NCBI GenBank assembly: GCA_004298115.1
Contig: SCRJ01000130.1
Span: forward strand, 1 to 64,000
DNA: 64,000 nt
Source: Acidobacteriota bacterium
GTDB taxonomy: Bacteria > Acidobacteriota > Thermoanaerobaculia > Thermoanaerobaculales > Thermoanaerobaculaceae
Reading direction: 5' to 3'
Every line of letters starts with the position of its first letter. The first letter of the stretch is position 1. The notes below the pieces were generated by a model. The model was not told the DNA's origin. It saw only the letters and a list, made by a program, of their open reading frames with translations, and did no database searches. The position numbers and the translations under genes are program-made. Positions 44,069 through 52,309 of this stretch are shown piece by piece.

Positions 44069-44985
44069 GCCCACGCCCTTCGGCCGGCGGTGTCGAGCAG
44101 CGCCGCGGCGAACAGGAGGCAGGCGGCCCAACCGGCCGGGACGGCGCTGCGGTCCTCCGCCACGGCCCGGGGCGCGGCGGCCTTCGAGACCGGTTGCAGC
44201 CGGGCCAGATCCGCGAAGGCGCCCGCGAGTGCCGCGCCGTCGCGGGCGCGGACGAACCGGCCGCCGGTCCGGGATGCGATCGCCCGCAGCAGCGTTTCGT
44301 TCACCCGACCCGAACCTCCCTCCGCCTCGCCCCCCGACACCGCCACGGCATCCACCGGGATGCCGCGATCGGCGGCAACCTCGGCCGCGGTGAGCGGGTC
44401 GACCGCGCCCGCGTTGCTCTCGCCGTCGGTGACGAGCACGACGCCCGCGCTGCCGCGCGCGCTGTCGTGCAACAGCTGGAGCGCCACCGCGAGCCCGTCG
44501 CCGAGAGCGGTGCGGGATCCGAGGGCGGCCGGCGCAAGGCTCGACATCAGCGCGACCAGCGTGGCGTGATCGCGAGTCAGGGGCGAGACCACCGCGGCTT
44601 GGGCGCCGAACGCGACCAGCGCCAGACGGTCGTCGCGCCGGGCGGCGGCGAGAGTCTGCACGGCGCGCCGCGCGGCCGCGAGCGCGTCGCCGCCCGGCCC
44701 GCCGGCGCCCATCGAGGCGGAGACGTCGAGCAACACGACCACGTCCCGTCCGGTGGAGGGCGACTGGCTCATGAAGAGGTGAACCGGTCCGGCGGCGGCG
44801 ACCCACGCCGCCGCCAGGCCGAGCAGGGCGAGTGGCGCAGCTGCCTGACCGACGCGGACGCGCCGCCCCGCCGTCGCCAGCGCGGGCACGCGCTGGTGAC
44901 GGCTGCGGCACACGGTCAACCAGGCGAGCAGCAGCGGCGCCGCAGCGGCCAACGGCAGCAGCCACGGGTGCGCAAAACCGTTCAC
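44065..44985 (-). CDS. batA: BatA-like VWA-domain membrane protein
   Basis: 306 residues. Two N-terminal membrane segments (about 8-25 and 48-66), then a VWA domain with MIDAS DVSASMGAGG, ALGDGLAVAL and VLVTDGESNAGAVDP, then one C-terminal helix (about 283-300). This is the BatA topology. The GTG start overlaps the preceding gene's stop (GTGA). Confidence 0.82.
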   Translation of the reverse strand: MNGFAHPWLLPLAAAAPLLLAWLTVCRSRHQRVPALATAGRRVRVGQAAAPLALLGLAAAWVAAAGPVHLFMSQSPSTGRDVVVLLDVSASMGAGGPGGDALAAARRAVQTLAAARRDDRLALVAFGAQAAVVSPLTRDHATLVALMSSLAPAALGSRTALGDGLAVALQLLHDSARGSAGVVLVTDGESNAGAVDPLTAAEVAADRGIPVDAVAVSGGEAEGGSGRVNETLLRAIASRTGGRFVRARDGAALAGAFADLARLQPVSKAAAPRAVAEDRSAVPAGWAACLLFAAALLDTAGRRAWA

Positions 44986-45713
44986 CGCGCCGCCCCTCGT
45001 GCCGCCGCCAGCGCCGGCACGGCGGCGAGCACGTCGTGGACCAGGAGGACGGCGTCCTCGGGCGGCGGCGCGCAGCCGGCGTAGCGCGCATCGTCGGCGA
45101 GGACGAGCGCGAGGCCGAACGGACGCGCCGTGGCCGCATCCAGCCTGGCGGCCAGCAAGCGGGAGAGCTCCCGCGTCGTCATCGCCACGCAAGGCGCGCC
45201 GGTGGCGTGCTGGAGGAACTCGCGGCAGGCGCTGGCGAGGCGGTCGGCGGCGCCGGCGGCGCTCCACCCTGCCAGCGACGCCAGTGGGCGCAGCGCCGTC
45301 GCGAACGCGGCCGCCGGGTCGGGCCGCCGCCGGCGGCGAACGATCGCGGCCGCGAGCGCGGCCGTGGCGACGGCGAGGGCGGCGGCCACGGCCGTGCGCC
45401 AGGGGAGCGGCGGCGGCGGCGGGACCGCGATCGGAGCGACGGCGGCGTGCCCCCCGAGCGTGGGCCGGACGAGGATGACATCCGGGTCCGGCGCTCCGGG
45501 CAGCGGCACCGCCAGCGTTCCGAGGGCGAGCGGCCTGAGCACCACGGTGGCGCCGCCTGCGGCGGCGGGCCGAGGTGCGGCGGCGACGAGGAAATCGCCG
45601 ACCACCGCGCCCGCCTGCAACGGCGCAACAGGACCGGCGACGTGGATCGGGACCGTTGCGCCGAACGGCACCGTGAGGGCCGCTGCCAGCACGGAGGCGG
45701 CGAGGCTAGGCAC
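44982..45713 (-). CDS. Bat-operon membrane protein (DUF4381-like)
   Basis: 243 residues with a signal peptide or signal anchor at 1-18, a beta-rich periplasmic half, one membrane helix (about 133-152) followed by RRRRRP, and a helical cytoplasmic tail ([36 protein letters not shown]). Small proteins with this layout, sometimes called DUF4381, sit at this place in many moxR-bat operons. The GTG overlaps the last 8 nt of the DUF58 gene. Confidence 0.6.
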   Translation of the reverse strand: MPSLAASVLAAALTVPFGATVPIHVAGPVAPLQAGAVVGDFLVAAAPRPAAAGGATVVLRPLALGTLAVPLPGAPDPDVILVRPTLGGHAAVAPIAVPPPPPLPWRTAVAAALAVATAALAAAIVRRRRRPDPAAAFATALRPLASLAGWSAAGAADRLASACREFLQHATGAPCVAMTTRELSRLLAARLDAATARPFGLALVLADDARYAGCAPPPEDAVLLVHDVLAAVPALAAARGAAR

Positions 45714-46593
45714 CGCGCCTCCGGCCGCGGGCGACGAAGGCGCGCGCCAAGACCGGCCCCAGGTTCGTGTCCGGCGTCGCGGTGACCACGTCCGCCCGTA
45801 CACCGGCGAGCTCGGCGGCGCGCGGCGCCGGGGACGGTGCGCTCCATCCGGCGGCGCCCGAAGGGGCGCGGGCGGGGATAAGCGCTCGCGCCGTGCCGAT
45901 TCCGGCGCGGTCATCCCAGAGGCGGACGACGAGCAGTTCGTGCCGGCGCGCAAGCGCGGCCAGGCGCCGGCCGTACCCGTGCCCGAGCAGCGGTGAGATC
46001 ACGACCAGGATGCCGGGCCGGGGCAGCAGCCTGGGCGCCTCGGCGAGCGCGCCGGGGAGGTCCCCGATCGTCGCGGCGGGGCGCAGGGCGAGGACGGCAT
46101 GGACCATGCGCAGCAGCGCGGCCGGGTCGCGCCGCGGCGCCAGCAGCAGCTCCATGTGGTCGCTCCACGCCGCGAGCGTCACCCGGTCGCCCCCCGCGAT
46201 CGCGGCGCTGCCGACGAGGGCGACCGCGTCGGCAGCCACGTCGAGCAGGCAGCGATCGCCGCTTCCCGCGGCGAGCGCGGCCCCGACGTCGAGGAGGATG
46301 AGCACCGTGCGGTTGCGTTCCTCGACATAGCGCCGGACCGCGAGCCGTCCGGTGCGTGCGGCGACGCGCCAGTCGATGGCGCGCACGTCGTCGCCGGCCT
46401 GGTACTCGCGGACGTCGCTGAACTCGATCCCTTCGCCCTTGAACGCCGAGCGGTACGCCCCCGCCCACGCCGGCGCCAGACGGCGGCCGGCCTGCAGCTG
46501 GACGCGCGCCAGCCGCCGGGCGAGGTCGGCCGGCGCGGCGGCGCGTGGCTCGCCCTGGCCGAGGTAGCGGCGCCAGAGCGCGGTCAGCGTCAC
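45706..46593 (-). CDS. DUF58 (VWA-like) protein
   Basis: 295 residues, no membrane segment. The DUF58 signature [30 protein letters not shown] is followed by [19 protein letters not shown], the family's degenerate MIDAS. DUF58 proteins always accompany MoxR ATPases, which are thought to remodel them or use them as adaptors. The GTG start overlaps the moxR stop (GTGA). Confidence 0.88.
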   Translation of the reverse strand: MTLTALWRRYLGQGEPRAAAPADLARRLARVQLQAGRRLAPAWAGAYRSAFKGEGIEFSDVREYQAGDDVRAIDWRVAARTGRLAVRRYVEERNRTVLILLDVGAALAAGSGDRCLLDVAADAVALVGSAAIAGGDRVTLAAWSDHMELLLAPRRDPAALLRMVHAVLALRPAATIGDLPGALAEAPRLLPRPGILVVISPLLGHGYGRRLAALARRHELLVVRLWDDRAGIGTARALIPARAPSGAAGWSAPSPAPRAAELAGVRADVVTATPDTNLGPVLARAFVARGRRRGA

Positions 46594-47576
46594 GGCACCT
46601 CCACGGCGAGCAGGAGTTCGCGGATCAGCTGCTCGACGTCGATCCCTTCGGCCTGCGCGTCGAGCGTCAGCACGAGCCGGTGGCGCAGGATCGCCGGGGC
46701 GACCTCCTTGACGTCCTCCGGGATGGCGTAGCTGCGGCCGCGCAGAAGCGCGAGCGCCTGTGCGGCGCGGGCGAGCGCAATCGAAGCCCGCGGCGACGCG
46801 CCGTACCGCACCCAGTTGGCGAGGGCCGCGGTGTGGTCGGGACCGCCGTGGCGCGTCGCGCGCGCGATCCGCACCGCGTACTCGCGGATGCGGGCGTCCA
46901 CGTGGACCTCGCGAGCCGTCGCGGTGATCGCGGTGAGCTGGTCGGTGGTGAGGACCGGCCGTGGCGGGGCGGCTTCGGGGGCCAGATGCGCGTCCACGAC
47001 CGCGCGCTCGTCGCTGTCGGCGGGGTAGTCGACGAGCACCTTGAACAGGAAGCGGTCCACCTGCGCCTCGGGCAGCGGGTAGGTGCCTTCCAGCTCGATC
47101 GGGTTCTCGGTGGCGAGCACCAGGAAGGGCCGCGGCAGCGGGAAGGTGCGGCCGCCGATCGTGACCTGTCGTTCCTCCATCGCCTCGAGCAGCGCCGACT
47201 GCACCTTCGCCGGCGCGCGGTTGATCTCGTCGGCGAGCAGGACGTTGGTCACGACCGGCCCGAGCCTGGGGACGAACTGCCGCCCGTCGGGGTCGAAGAC
47301 CTCGGTGCCGGTGAGGTCGCCGGGGAGCAGGTCCGGGGTGAACTGGATGCGCGTGAACGTGCCCTGCACCGCCGCGGCGAAGCGGCGGGCGGCGAGGGTC
47401 TTGCCGAGCCCGGGCACGCCCTCGAGAAGGACGTGCCCCTCGCACACGGCGCCCAGGAGCATGGCCTCGACGAGGGCGCGCTGACCGATCACCGTGCGGC
47501 TAACCTCCGCGACCAGGGCGTGGCAGCGGCCGCTGTCCCTCTCGACCCTCTCGCGCAGCTCGGCGGCATCGACCAT
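46590..47576 (-). CDS. MoxR-family AAA+ ATPase
   Basis: 328 residues. Walker [14 protein letters not shown], Walker [22 protein letters not shown], sensor region [22 protein letters not shown]. MoxR ATPases act as chaperones for metal-insertion or complex assembly together with VWA proteins. The ATG at 47576 has GGAGGAG 7 nt upstream, so a slightly longer start at 47594 is not used. It is the first gene of the operon; its promoter is not obvious in the gap next to the tRNA-fMet promoter, which points the other way. Confidence 0.92.
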   Translation of the reverse strand: MVDAAELRERVERDSGRCHALVAEVSRTVIGQRALVEAMLLGAVCEGHVLLEGVPGLGKTLAARRFAAAVQGTFTRIQFTPDLLPGDLTGTEVFDPDGRQFVPRLGPVVTNVLLADEINRAPAKVQSALLEAMEERQVTIGGRTFPLPRPFLVLATENPIELEGTYPLPEAQVDRFLFKVLVDYPADSDERAVVDAHLAPEAAPPRPVLTTDQLTAITATAREVHVDARIREYAVRIARATRHGGPDHTAALANWVRYGASPRASIALARAAQALALLRGRSYAIPEDVKEVAPAILRHRLVLTLDAQAEGIDVEQLIRELLLAVEVP

Positions 47577-47678
47577 CGGCACTCCTCCGGGCACCCTCCA
47601 AGCAAGGGCCGTGCCCAGCTGTCGCGCGCGGGGACGGGCCGATGACGCCCGCCGCTGCCGTTTTGACGTGTGCGCCCC

Positions 47679-47706
47679 TTGACTTTGGGCGCCCGGCGGT
47701 TACAAT
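47679..47706 (+). promoter_or_regulatory. Promoter of tRNA-fMet
   Basis: TTGACT (47679-47684), a 16-bp spacer and TACAAT (47701-47706) stand 16 nt before the tRNA 5' end. Confidence 0.7.
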
Positions 47707-47722
47707 CCACGGGCTGGGGTGA

Positions 47723-47894
<172 letters not shown>

Positions 47895-48016
47895 GGGGTC
47901 AAATCCTGCCCCCGCAACCAAACCAATTGAGAGAGCCACGCGGAGTCGCGTGGCTCTTTGTTGTCCGGGAGGCATCGCGCAGGATTTGGTCCCTTCCCCC
48001 GCCCACCCGCCCCCTC
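47895..48016 (+). repeat. Repeat unit B: nested palindrome derived from the tRNA-fMet 3' end
   Basis: GGGGTCAAATCCTGC (47895-47909) pairs over all 15 positions, counting two G:U pairs, with GCAGGATTTGGTCCC (47979-47993). Inside lie the tRNA acceptor end CCCCCGCAACCA and an 11-bp hairpin AGAGCCACGCG-GAGT-CGCGTGGCTCT followed by TTG (47932-47960). The spacer TTCCCCCGCCCACCC closes the unit. The anticodon and D arms are absent, so this is not a tRNA. Confidence 0.85.
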
Positions 48017-48155
48017 GGGGTCAAATCCTGCCCCCGCAACCAAACCAATTGAAAGAGCCACGCGGGATCGCGTGGCTCTTTGTCGTTTGGGTGGCATCGC
48101 GCAGGATTTGGTCCCTTCCCCCGCCCACCAGCCCCCACACCCTCCACCGCCCCTC
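48017..48155 (+). repeat. Repeat unit C: nested palindrome derived from the tRNA-fMet 3' end
   Basis: Same design as unit B. The outer arms are 48017-48031 and 48101-48115. The inner hairpin AAAGAGCCACGCG-GGAT-CGCGTGGCTCTTT (48052-48081) has a 13-bp perfect stem. It differs from unit B mainly by paired changes in the stem and by a longer C-rich spacer. Confidence 0.85.
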
Positions 48156-48256
48156 GGGGTCAAATCCTGCCCCCGCAACCAAGCCAATTCGGAGGGCCAC
48201 GCGATCGGCGTGGCCCTTTGCTCTTCGGGTCGCGGTGCCGGGCAGGACGCGGTCCC
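48156..48256 (+). repeat. Repeat unit D: last copy with a degraded outer arm
   Basis: GGGGTCAAATCCTGC starts at 48156 and the inner hairpin AGGGCCACGC-GATCG-GCGTGGCCCT (48193-48217) is identical to that of the tRNA gene. The right outer arm reads GCAGGACGCGGTCCC, so the central part no longer pairs. The next 90 bases up to the patatin gene hold nothing recognised. Confidence 0.8.
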
Positions 48257-48349
48257 GGCCGGTATCCGAGGGTCGTACGGTGCAGCGCTCATCGTTGCGG
48301 TTTCCCGCTGCCGCCGGCGGTCGTGGCCGCAGCGCCTGTCAGTCGAGGG

Positions 48350-49204
48350 TTACCGCGCTCCGGAGAGCAGAGGGCCCGCGTCGGAGAGAGCGGAGGCGAC
48401 TCTCTCTACGGCACGCCTGCCTTCTTCAATTCCTTCCTCTGCCCGGTGATAGTCGAGCAGGCCGAAGTGAGCGAGCCTAGGTGTCACTAGGAGGTCGGGC
48501 GGCTCGCCTGCAAGACGGCTGCGCGTGATCCGTACCTGCATGATGTTGATGGCGGAGGCGAGCACCAGCGGCGGCGGCATTGTAACGTCCCCACGTTGAG
48601 GTCGTGCCCGCAGATGTCGGCCAGCAAGGTCCGAATTGAGATCGACGGCAATTACAAACTCGGCGCCCATTGCGCGTGCCAGCGAGACCGGAACGGGGTT
48701 GACCAGGCCACCGTCCACCAGCACCGATCCCTCGTGCTGCACGGGCGCAAGCAGCCCAGGTATTGCGATAGAGGCGCGAACCGCACCGAGCGTCGAGCCG
48801 CGGCGGAGCCACACCTCAGCGCCGTTCTCCAGCGAGGTGGCCACCGCGGCGAACGGCATGCCGAGTTCCTCGAGAGGACGGTCCCGGAAGTTGCGCTGAA
48901 AGAAACTCATGATGCGCTCGCCCTTGACCAGGCCACGCCTTGGGCTCACGTCCAGGAACTTGATCACCTCGCCCGGCCGCAAGCTCAGCGCCCACTGCTC
49001 GAGGCGATCGAGCTCGCCCGCTGCGTAGGCGGCGCCAACGAGTGAGCCGATGGACGTGCCGCAAACCAGGTCGGGCCGCACGCCGGCCTGCTCCAGGGCG
49101 CGGATCACCCCGATATGCGCCCAGCCGCGGGCGGAGCCGCTTCCCAGCGCCAGCCCCACGCGGAGAGCAGGCTGCGAGGTCAAAGGCAGGTTCCTTGGCC
49201 GCAT
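48350..49204 (-). CDS. Patatin-like phospholipase (RssA type)
   Basis: 284 residues without signal peptide. LRVGLALGSGSARGWAHIGV is the oxyanion region; Ser51 lies in the nucleophile elbow CGTSIGSLVGAAYA; the dyad aspartate is Asp164 in VLVDGGLVNPVP. This is the short bacterial patatin type, a lipid acyl hydrolase. The ATG at 49204 follows GGGGAAGAG; an in-frame extension to 49276 adds a charged stretch not typical of the family. It lies directly after the tRNA-derived repeats and is transcribed towards them. Confidence 0.85.
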   Translation of the reverse strand: MRPRNLPLTSQPALRVGLALGSGSARGWAHIGVIRALEQAGVRPDLVCGTSIGSLVGAAYAAGELDRLEQWALSLRPGEVIKFLDVSPRRGLVKGERIMSFFQRNFRDRPLEELGMPFAAVATSLENGAEVWLRRGSTLGAVRASIAIPGLLAPVQHEGSVLVDGGLVNPVPVSLARAMGAEFVIAVDLNSDLAGRHLRARPQRGDVTMPPPLVLASAINIMQVRITRSRLAGEPPDLLVTPRLAHFGLLDYHRAEEGIEEGRRAVERVASALSDAGPLLSGAR

Positions 49205-49501
49205 CTCGCTCTTCCCCGACCGGAGCCCGCCGCCGCGACGCCCGCCTGCCTTCTCATGCTCCTCGCATCGTACCAATAAAGCCGATGCAGAGGAGCCCGG
49301 CGAGGCTGGGGGTCCGGGAAGGGTAGCCGGTTATGAAGGCGGCAAGATACCGCTGGCTGACCGGTGTCGTGCGTACGGAAGGTCGATTGCGAGGATGCTG
49401 GCAAGGCGTCGCGAACACCGGGGTGCGGAGGGCCAAGTGGGCCGCCCAGCCCCTCTGCGGCCAGGGCTGGATGGCTGGAGGATGGACGGGTCCTGACGCG
49501 C

Positions 49502-50503
49502 CTACTCGAAGAGGTTTCTCCGATACTGGGCAGGCGCTTCGCTGGTCCAGCGCTTGAACGCGCGATAGAAGGCGGTCGAGTCGGCAAAGTGCAGGAGGTA
49601 CGCAATCTCGCTGATGCTCAGCCCGGCATCGCCAATGTGTTTGAGAGCAAGATCGCGGCGGACCCCGTCGATCAACTTCGAATAGGAAACGCCGTTTCCG
49701 GCCAGCCGCCTTTGCAGGGTCCGCTCAGACAAGTGGACGACGTCGGCCGTCGACCGGAGCGAGGGTAATTCCTTTGCCATCTGGCGTGCGATCGTGGAGG
49801 ATACCGACGCAACCACATCACCACGACTCGGCAACGACGTGAGCAGCGAGTCGGCATACCGGGTCATGACCGTGAGCAGTCGGGAGTCCGGATGCACATG
49901 CGGCAAGTCCAGAACGGACGGCGCGAACCGCATCTCGTTCTCGGCTGCACCGAACGCGATTGGACAACCGAAAACGCGCGCGAGCTCGTGATCGCCCTCG
50001 TGGCGCTCGTGCTGAAATGTCATCCGGTCGGGCCTCCAGTGGGTACCGCTCGCCTGTCGGCTGCGTACGAGGAGGAGGGTCAGAGAGAACTCGTCGTACT
50101 GCGGCGCAGGCACAGGCACCCTGCTTGTGAGACGGGCGATGCGCGGCCCGACAACCAGATGCAGGTTGGAACGGTCATAGATCAGGCGGACGTACCTGGT
50201 GAGGAGCGTGAGGCCCTCGCCCACCGTCGCTGCCGTCGCGAGGACGTAGTCGAAGACGTCGTAGGCTCCTGTCGGGAGCGCCTCGGCGACATGGACGCCG
50301 AAGGAAGGGTCGCGAGCGGCAACCGCCGCCGCCTCCCATAGCCGCCGAACGCTCTCGTGCGGCAGTCGGTTGTCAATCGATTCCAGGGCCTCGCGCGAAA
50401 GCTGCGCCGCCCTCAGTACGGGCTCGACGTTGATGTCGCGCTTGCCGAGCGCGTCGACCACCGCTCTTGCGGGCAAGACCGATGCCGTCACGCTGGGTTT
50501 CAC
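49502..50503 (-). CDS. AraC-family transcriptional regulator
   Basis: 333 residues. The N-terminal part (about 20-200) matches the arabinose-binding-domain-like sensor of the OruR/ArgR-type AraC branch (LPHESVRRLWEAAAVAARDPSFGVHVAE). The C-terminal double HTH (about 235-333) has VVHLSERTLQRRLAGNGVSYSKLIDGVRRDLA and ISEIAYLLHFADSTAFYRAFKRWT. It is divergent from the DUF1269/HdeD gene pair and may control it. The 297-bp gap to the patatin gene shows no convincing gene. By eye its G+C content is lower than that of the core genes. Confidence 0.88.
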   Translation of the reverse strand: MKPSVTASVLPARAVVDALGKRDINVEPVLRAAQLSREALESIDNRLPHESVRRLWEAAAVAARDPSFGVHVAEALPTGAYDVFDYVLATAATVGEGLTLLTRYVRLIYDRSNLHLVVGPRIARLTSRVPVPAPQYDEFSLTLLLVRSRQASGTHWRPDRMTFQHERHEGDHELARVFGCPIAFGAAENEMRFAPSVLDLPHVHPDSRLLTVMTRYADSLLTSLPSRGDVVASVSSTIARQMAKELPSLRSTADVVHLSERTLQRRLAGNGVSYSKLIDGVRRDLALKHIGDAGLSISEIAYLLHFADSTAFYRAFKRWTSEAPAQYRRNLFE

Positions 50504-50542
50504 GTTGGCGCCTCCGGTCGATTCTTCTGTCGCCTACCGCAA

Positions 50543-50571
50543 TTGACGGCCTTCCTGGCTCCCCCTTAGCT
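50543..50571 (+). promoter_or_regulatory. Promoter candidate of the DUF1269/HdeD pair
   Basis: TTGACG (50543-50548), a 17-bp spacer and TTAGCT (50566-50571) precede the AAAGGAGGGG ribosome-binding site. It faces away from the AraC gene, whose start lies 40 bp upstream. Confidence 0.5.
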
Positions 50572-50599
50572 TAGCGTGGTTCCCGAAAGGAGGGGAGCA

Positions 50600-51400
50600 A
50601 TGGACAAGATGCTCGTAACCGTATTCGACAACGAGAGCAAGGCCTATGAGGGTTCCAGGATCCTCAAGGAGCTCGACGCAGAGGGCAGCATCGGTCTCTA
50701 CGCGACCGCCGTGGTCGCGAAGGACGCCGGCGGCAAGGTGAACGTCAAACAGGCGACTAACGAGGGTCCGCTCGGGACCGCGGCGGGCCTGTTTGCTGGC
50801 AGCCTTCTGGGACTGCTCGGCGGACCGGTCGGGCTCGCGGTCGGGGCCGGCGTGGGGACCCTCGGAGGTGTTCTGTACGACCTGGCGCGAGTCGGCGTCA
50901 GCGACGATTTCCTCGCCGAGGTTGAGCGACAGCTGCAGCCGGGCAAGGCCGCCGTGGTCGCCGAGGCCTGGGAGGAGTGGGTGACGCCGGTTGATACGCG
51001 CATCGAGGCCGCGGGCGGCACCGTCCTGCGGCGGGCGCGCGAAGAGGTTGTGGACGCCAAGCTCGAAAGAGAGACGGCGTCGCTCAAAGCCGAGATCGCC
51101 GCTCTGAAGGCCGAGCATGCCCAAGCGACAAAGGAGCACAAGGCCAAGCTGGAGGCGAAGCTCGAGGTCGCCAAGGGCAAGCTCCGCGCGACGCAGAACC
51201 GCGTCAAGGCGACGCTCGCAGCGGTGACGGCAGAATACGAAGCGAAGATCAAGGCGCTCCAAGCGAAGGCGACAAAGGCGCGTGGGGACGCGAAGGCCAA
51301 GCTGGAGGCGCGAATCTCGGAAGATCAGGCGAGGTCCAGGCGGTGCAGCGAGAAGCTGCACCAGGCGTGGGAGCTTGCCAAGCAGGCACTGGAGGAATGA
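50600..51400 (+). CDS. DUF1269-like protein with long coiled coil
   Basis: 266 residues. Residues 1-60 (MLVTVFDNESKAYEGSRIL; LYATAVVAKDAGGKVNVKQ) followed by a glycine-rich hydrophobic hairpin (about 60-98, GTAAGLFAGSLLGLLGGPVG) match DUF1269-type proteins. DDFLAEVERQLQPGKAAVVAEAWE continues the domain. After about residue 145 comes a long Ala/Lys/Glu-rich helix, probably coiled coil. The ATG at 50600 lies 5 nt after AAAGGAGGGGA. It is followed by an HdeD-like gene with the stop within 6 nt of its start, so the two are co-transcribed. The role is unknown; stress or membrane homeostasis is a guess from the partner. Confidence 0.7.
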   Translation: MDKMLVTVFDNESKAYEGSRILKELDAEGSIGLYATAVVAKDAGGKVNVKQATNEGPLGTAAGLFAGSLLGLLGGPVGLAVGAGVGTLGGVLYDLARVGVSDDFLAEVERQLQPGKAAVVAEAWEEWVTPVDTRIEAAGGTVLRRAREEVVDAKLERETASLKAEIAALKAEHAQATKEHKAKLEAKLEVAKGKLRATQNRVKATLAAVTAEYEAKIKALQAKATKARGDAKAKLEARISEDQARSRRCSEKLHQAWELAKQALEE

Positions 51401-51405
51401 ACGTT

Positions 51406-51975
51406 ATGAACACTCAAACATTGGTTGACGAGTCGGGGGAGCTCCGGCCGAAGTGGGGTTGGTTTCTCGCCTTGGGGATCGCGTTGCTCCTCCTCGGAGC
51501 GGTTGCGATGATCGTTCCCTGGCTGACGACGCTCACCTCGGTGTTGGTCTTCGGTTGGCTGCTTGTCTTCGGTGGTGTGCTCGAGGTCATCGCCGTGTTC
51601 TGGGCCAGGGGGTGGCCAAGCATCGTGCTCCATCTGCTTGGGGGCATCCTGAGCACCGTGGTGGGTGCTCTGGTCGTCGCCCACCCTGACGCCGGAGCGC
51701 TGGGGCTGACGCTGCTCCTGGCAACGCTGTTCCTGGCCGGTGGGCTCTTCCGTGTCGGTGCCGCCGTCGTGCTTCGACTGCCGAACTGGGGGTGGGCCGT
51801 GGCGGGTGGCATCGTGACCGCGCTCCTGGGTGTAGCTATCTGGATCATGTGGCCGTTCTCTGCGCTCTGGGTGATCGGGATGTTCGTCGCGATCGAGCTG
51901 ATGTTCCGCGGGTGGGCGTGGGTCATGTTCGCCGGTGCCGCGAGGGAGATCTCGAAGGCGGCGAGGCCACTCTAG
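51406..51975 (+). CDS. HdeD-family (DUF308) membrane protein
   Basis: 189 residues, six hydrophobic helices arranged as three pairs (WGWFLALGIALLLLGAVAMI; LLVFGGVLEVIAVFWA; LLGGILSTVVGALVVAHPDAGAL), the HdeD pattern. HdeD in E. coli is an acid-resistance membrane protein of unclear biochemistry. The ATG at 51406 is preferred because GGAGG lies 10 nt upstream; an ATG at 51397 overlaps the preceding stop and has no spacing to that site. Confidence 0.8.
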   Translation: MNTQTLVDESGELRPKWGWFLALGIALLLLGAVAMIVPWLTTLTSVLVFGWLLVFGGVLEVIAVFWARGWPSIVLHLLGGILSTVVGALVVAHPDAGALGLTLLLATLFLAGGLFRVGAAVVLRLPNWGWAVAGGIVTALLGVAIWIMWPFSALWVIGMFVAIELMFRGWAWVMFAGAAREISKAARPL

Positions 51976-52309
51976 GAGGTGCGGCTGCGGGTGGCCCGGA
52001 ACGCGGCACTTGGTCGAGGTGAAGTCTGAGCCCGAGGCGGCGAGGTGGCCTCAGGGTGTGGTCCAAAGAGGGGGAGCATCGATATCGCCGGGATCGGTGG
52101 CGACTCGGTTCTCGTTACTACCGGACACGGAGCGAGATGGCGAGGGCGTCGAGGTCGGATACATCGGCGTTGCGAGCCCACGCAGCCCAACCAATCCAAT
52201 GAGCCGCGCGGACACGCCTGGCTCATTGTCTTTGCGGAGGCAAGAGCGTTCCGGGGCGCCGGTCTCCCGCGGTTGCCGGAAGGCGTAAACTCACAGGCCG
52301 GAGTTACCG
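51976..52309 (+). other. Intergenic stretch holding a tRNA-repeat-like hairpin
   Basis: No gene is recognised in these 334 bases. The left part has no clear signal. The right part contains CAACCAATCCAATGAGCC and a hairpin described separately, then a TAAACT box (52286-52291) that could be the -10 of the gamma-glutamyltransferase gene. Confidence 0.5.
52197..52228 (+). repeat. Hairpin related to the tRNA-fMet repeat terminators
   Basis: CAATGAGCC and GGCTCATTG form a perfect 9-bp stem around 14 nt. The sequence before it, CCCAACCAATCCAAT, resembles the CGCAACCAAACCAATT that precedes the hairpins at 47.8-48.2 kb, and GTCTTTGCGGAGGCA after it resembles the unit B/C continuation. It is probably a diverged copy of the same family or a remnant of a second attachment site. 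Confidence 0.45.

Noticed and set aside
49333-49768. Short plus-strand frames between the patatin and AraC genes
   Set aside because: No ribosome-binding site or recognisable domain, and they run into the antisense of the AraC gene.
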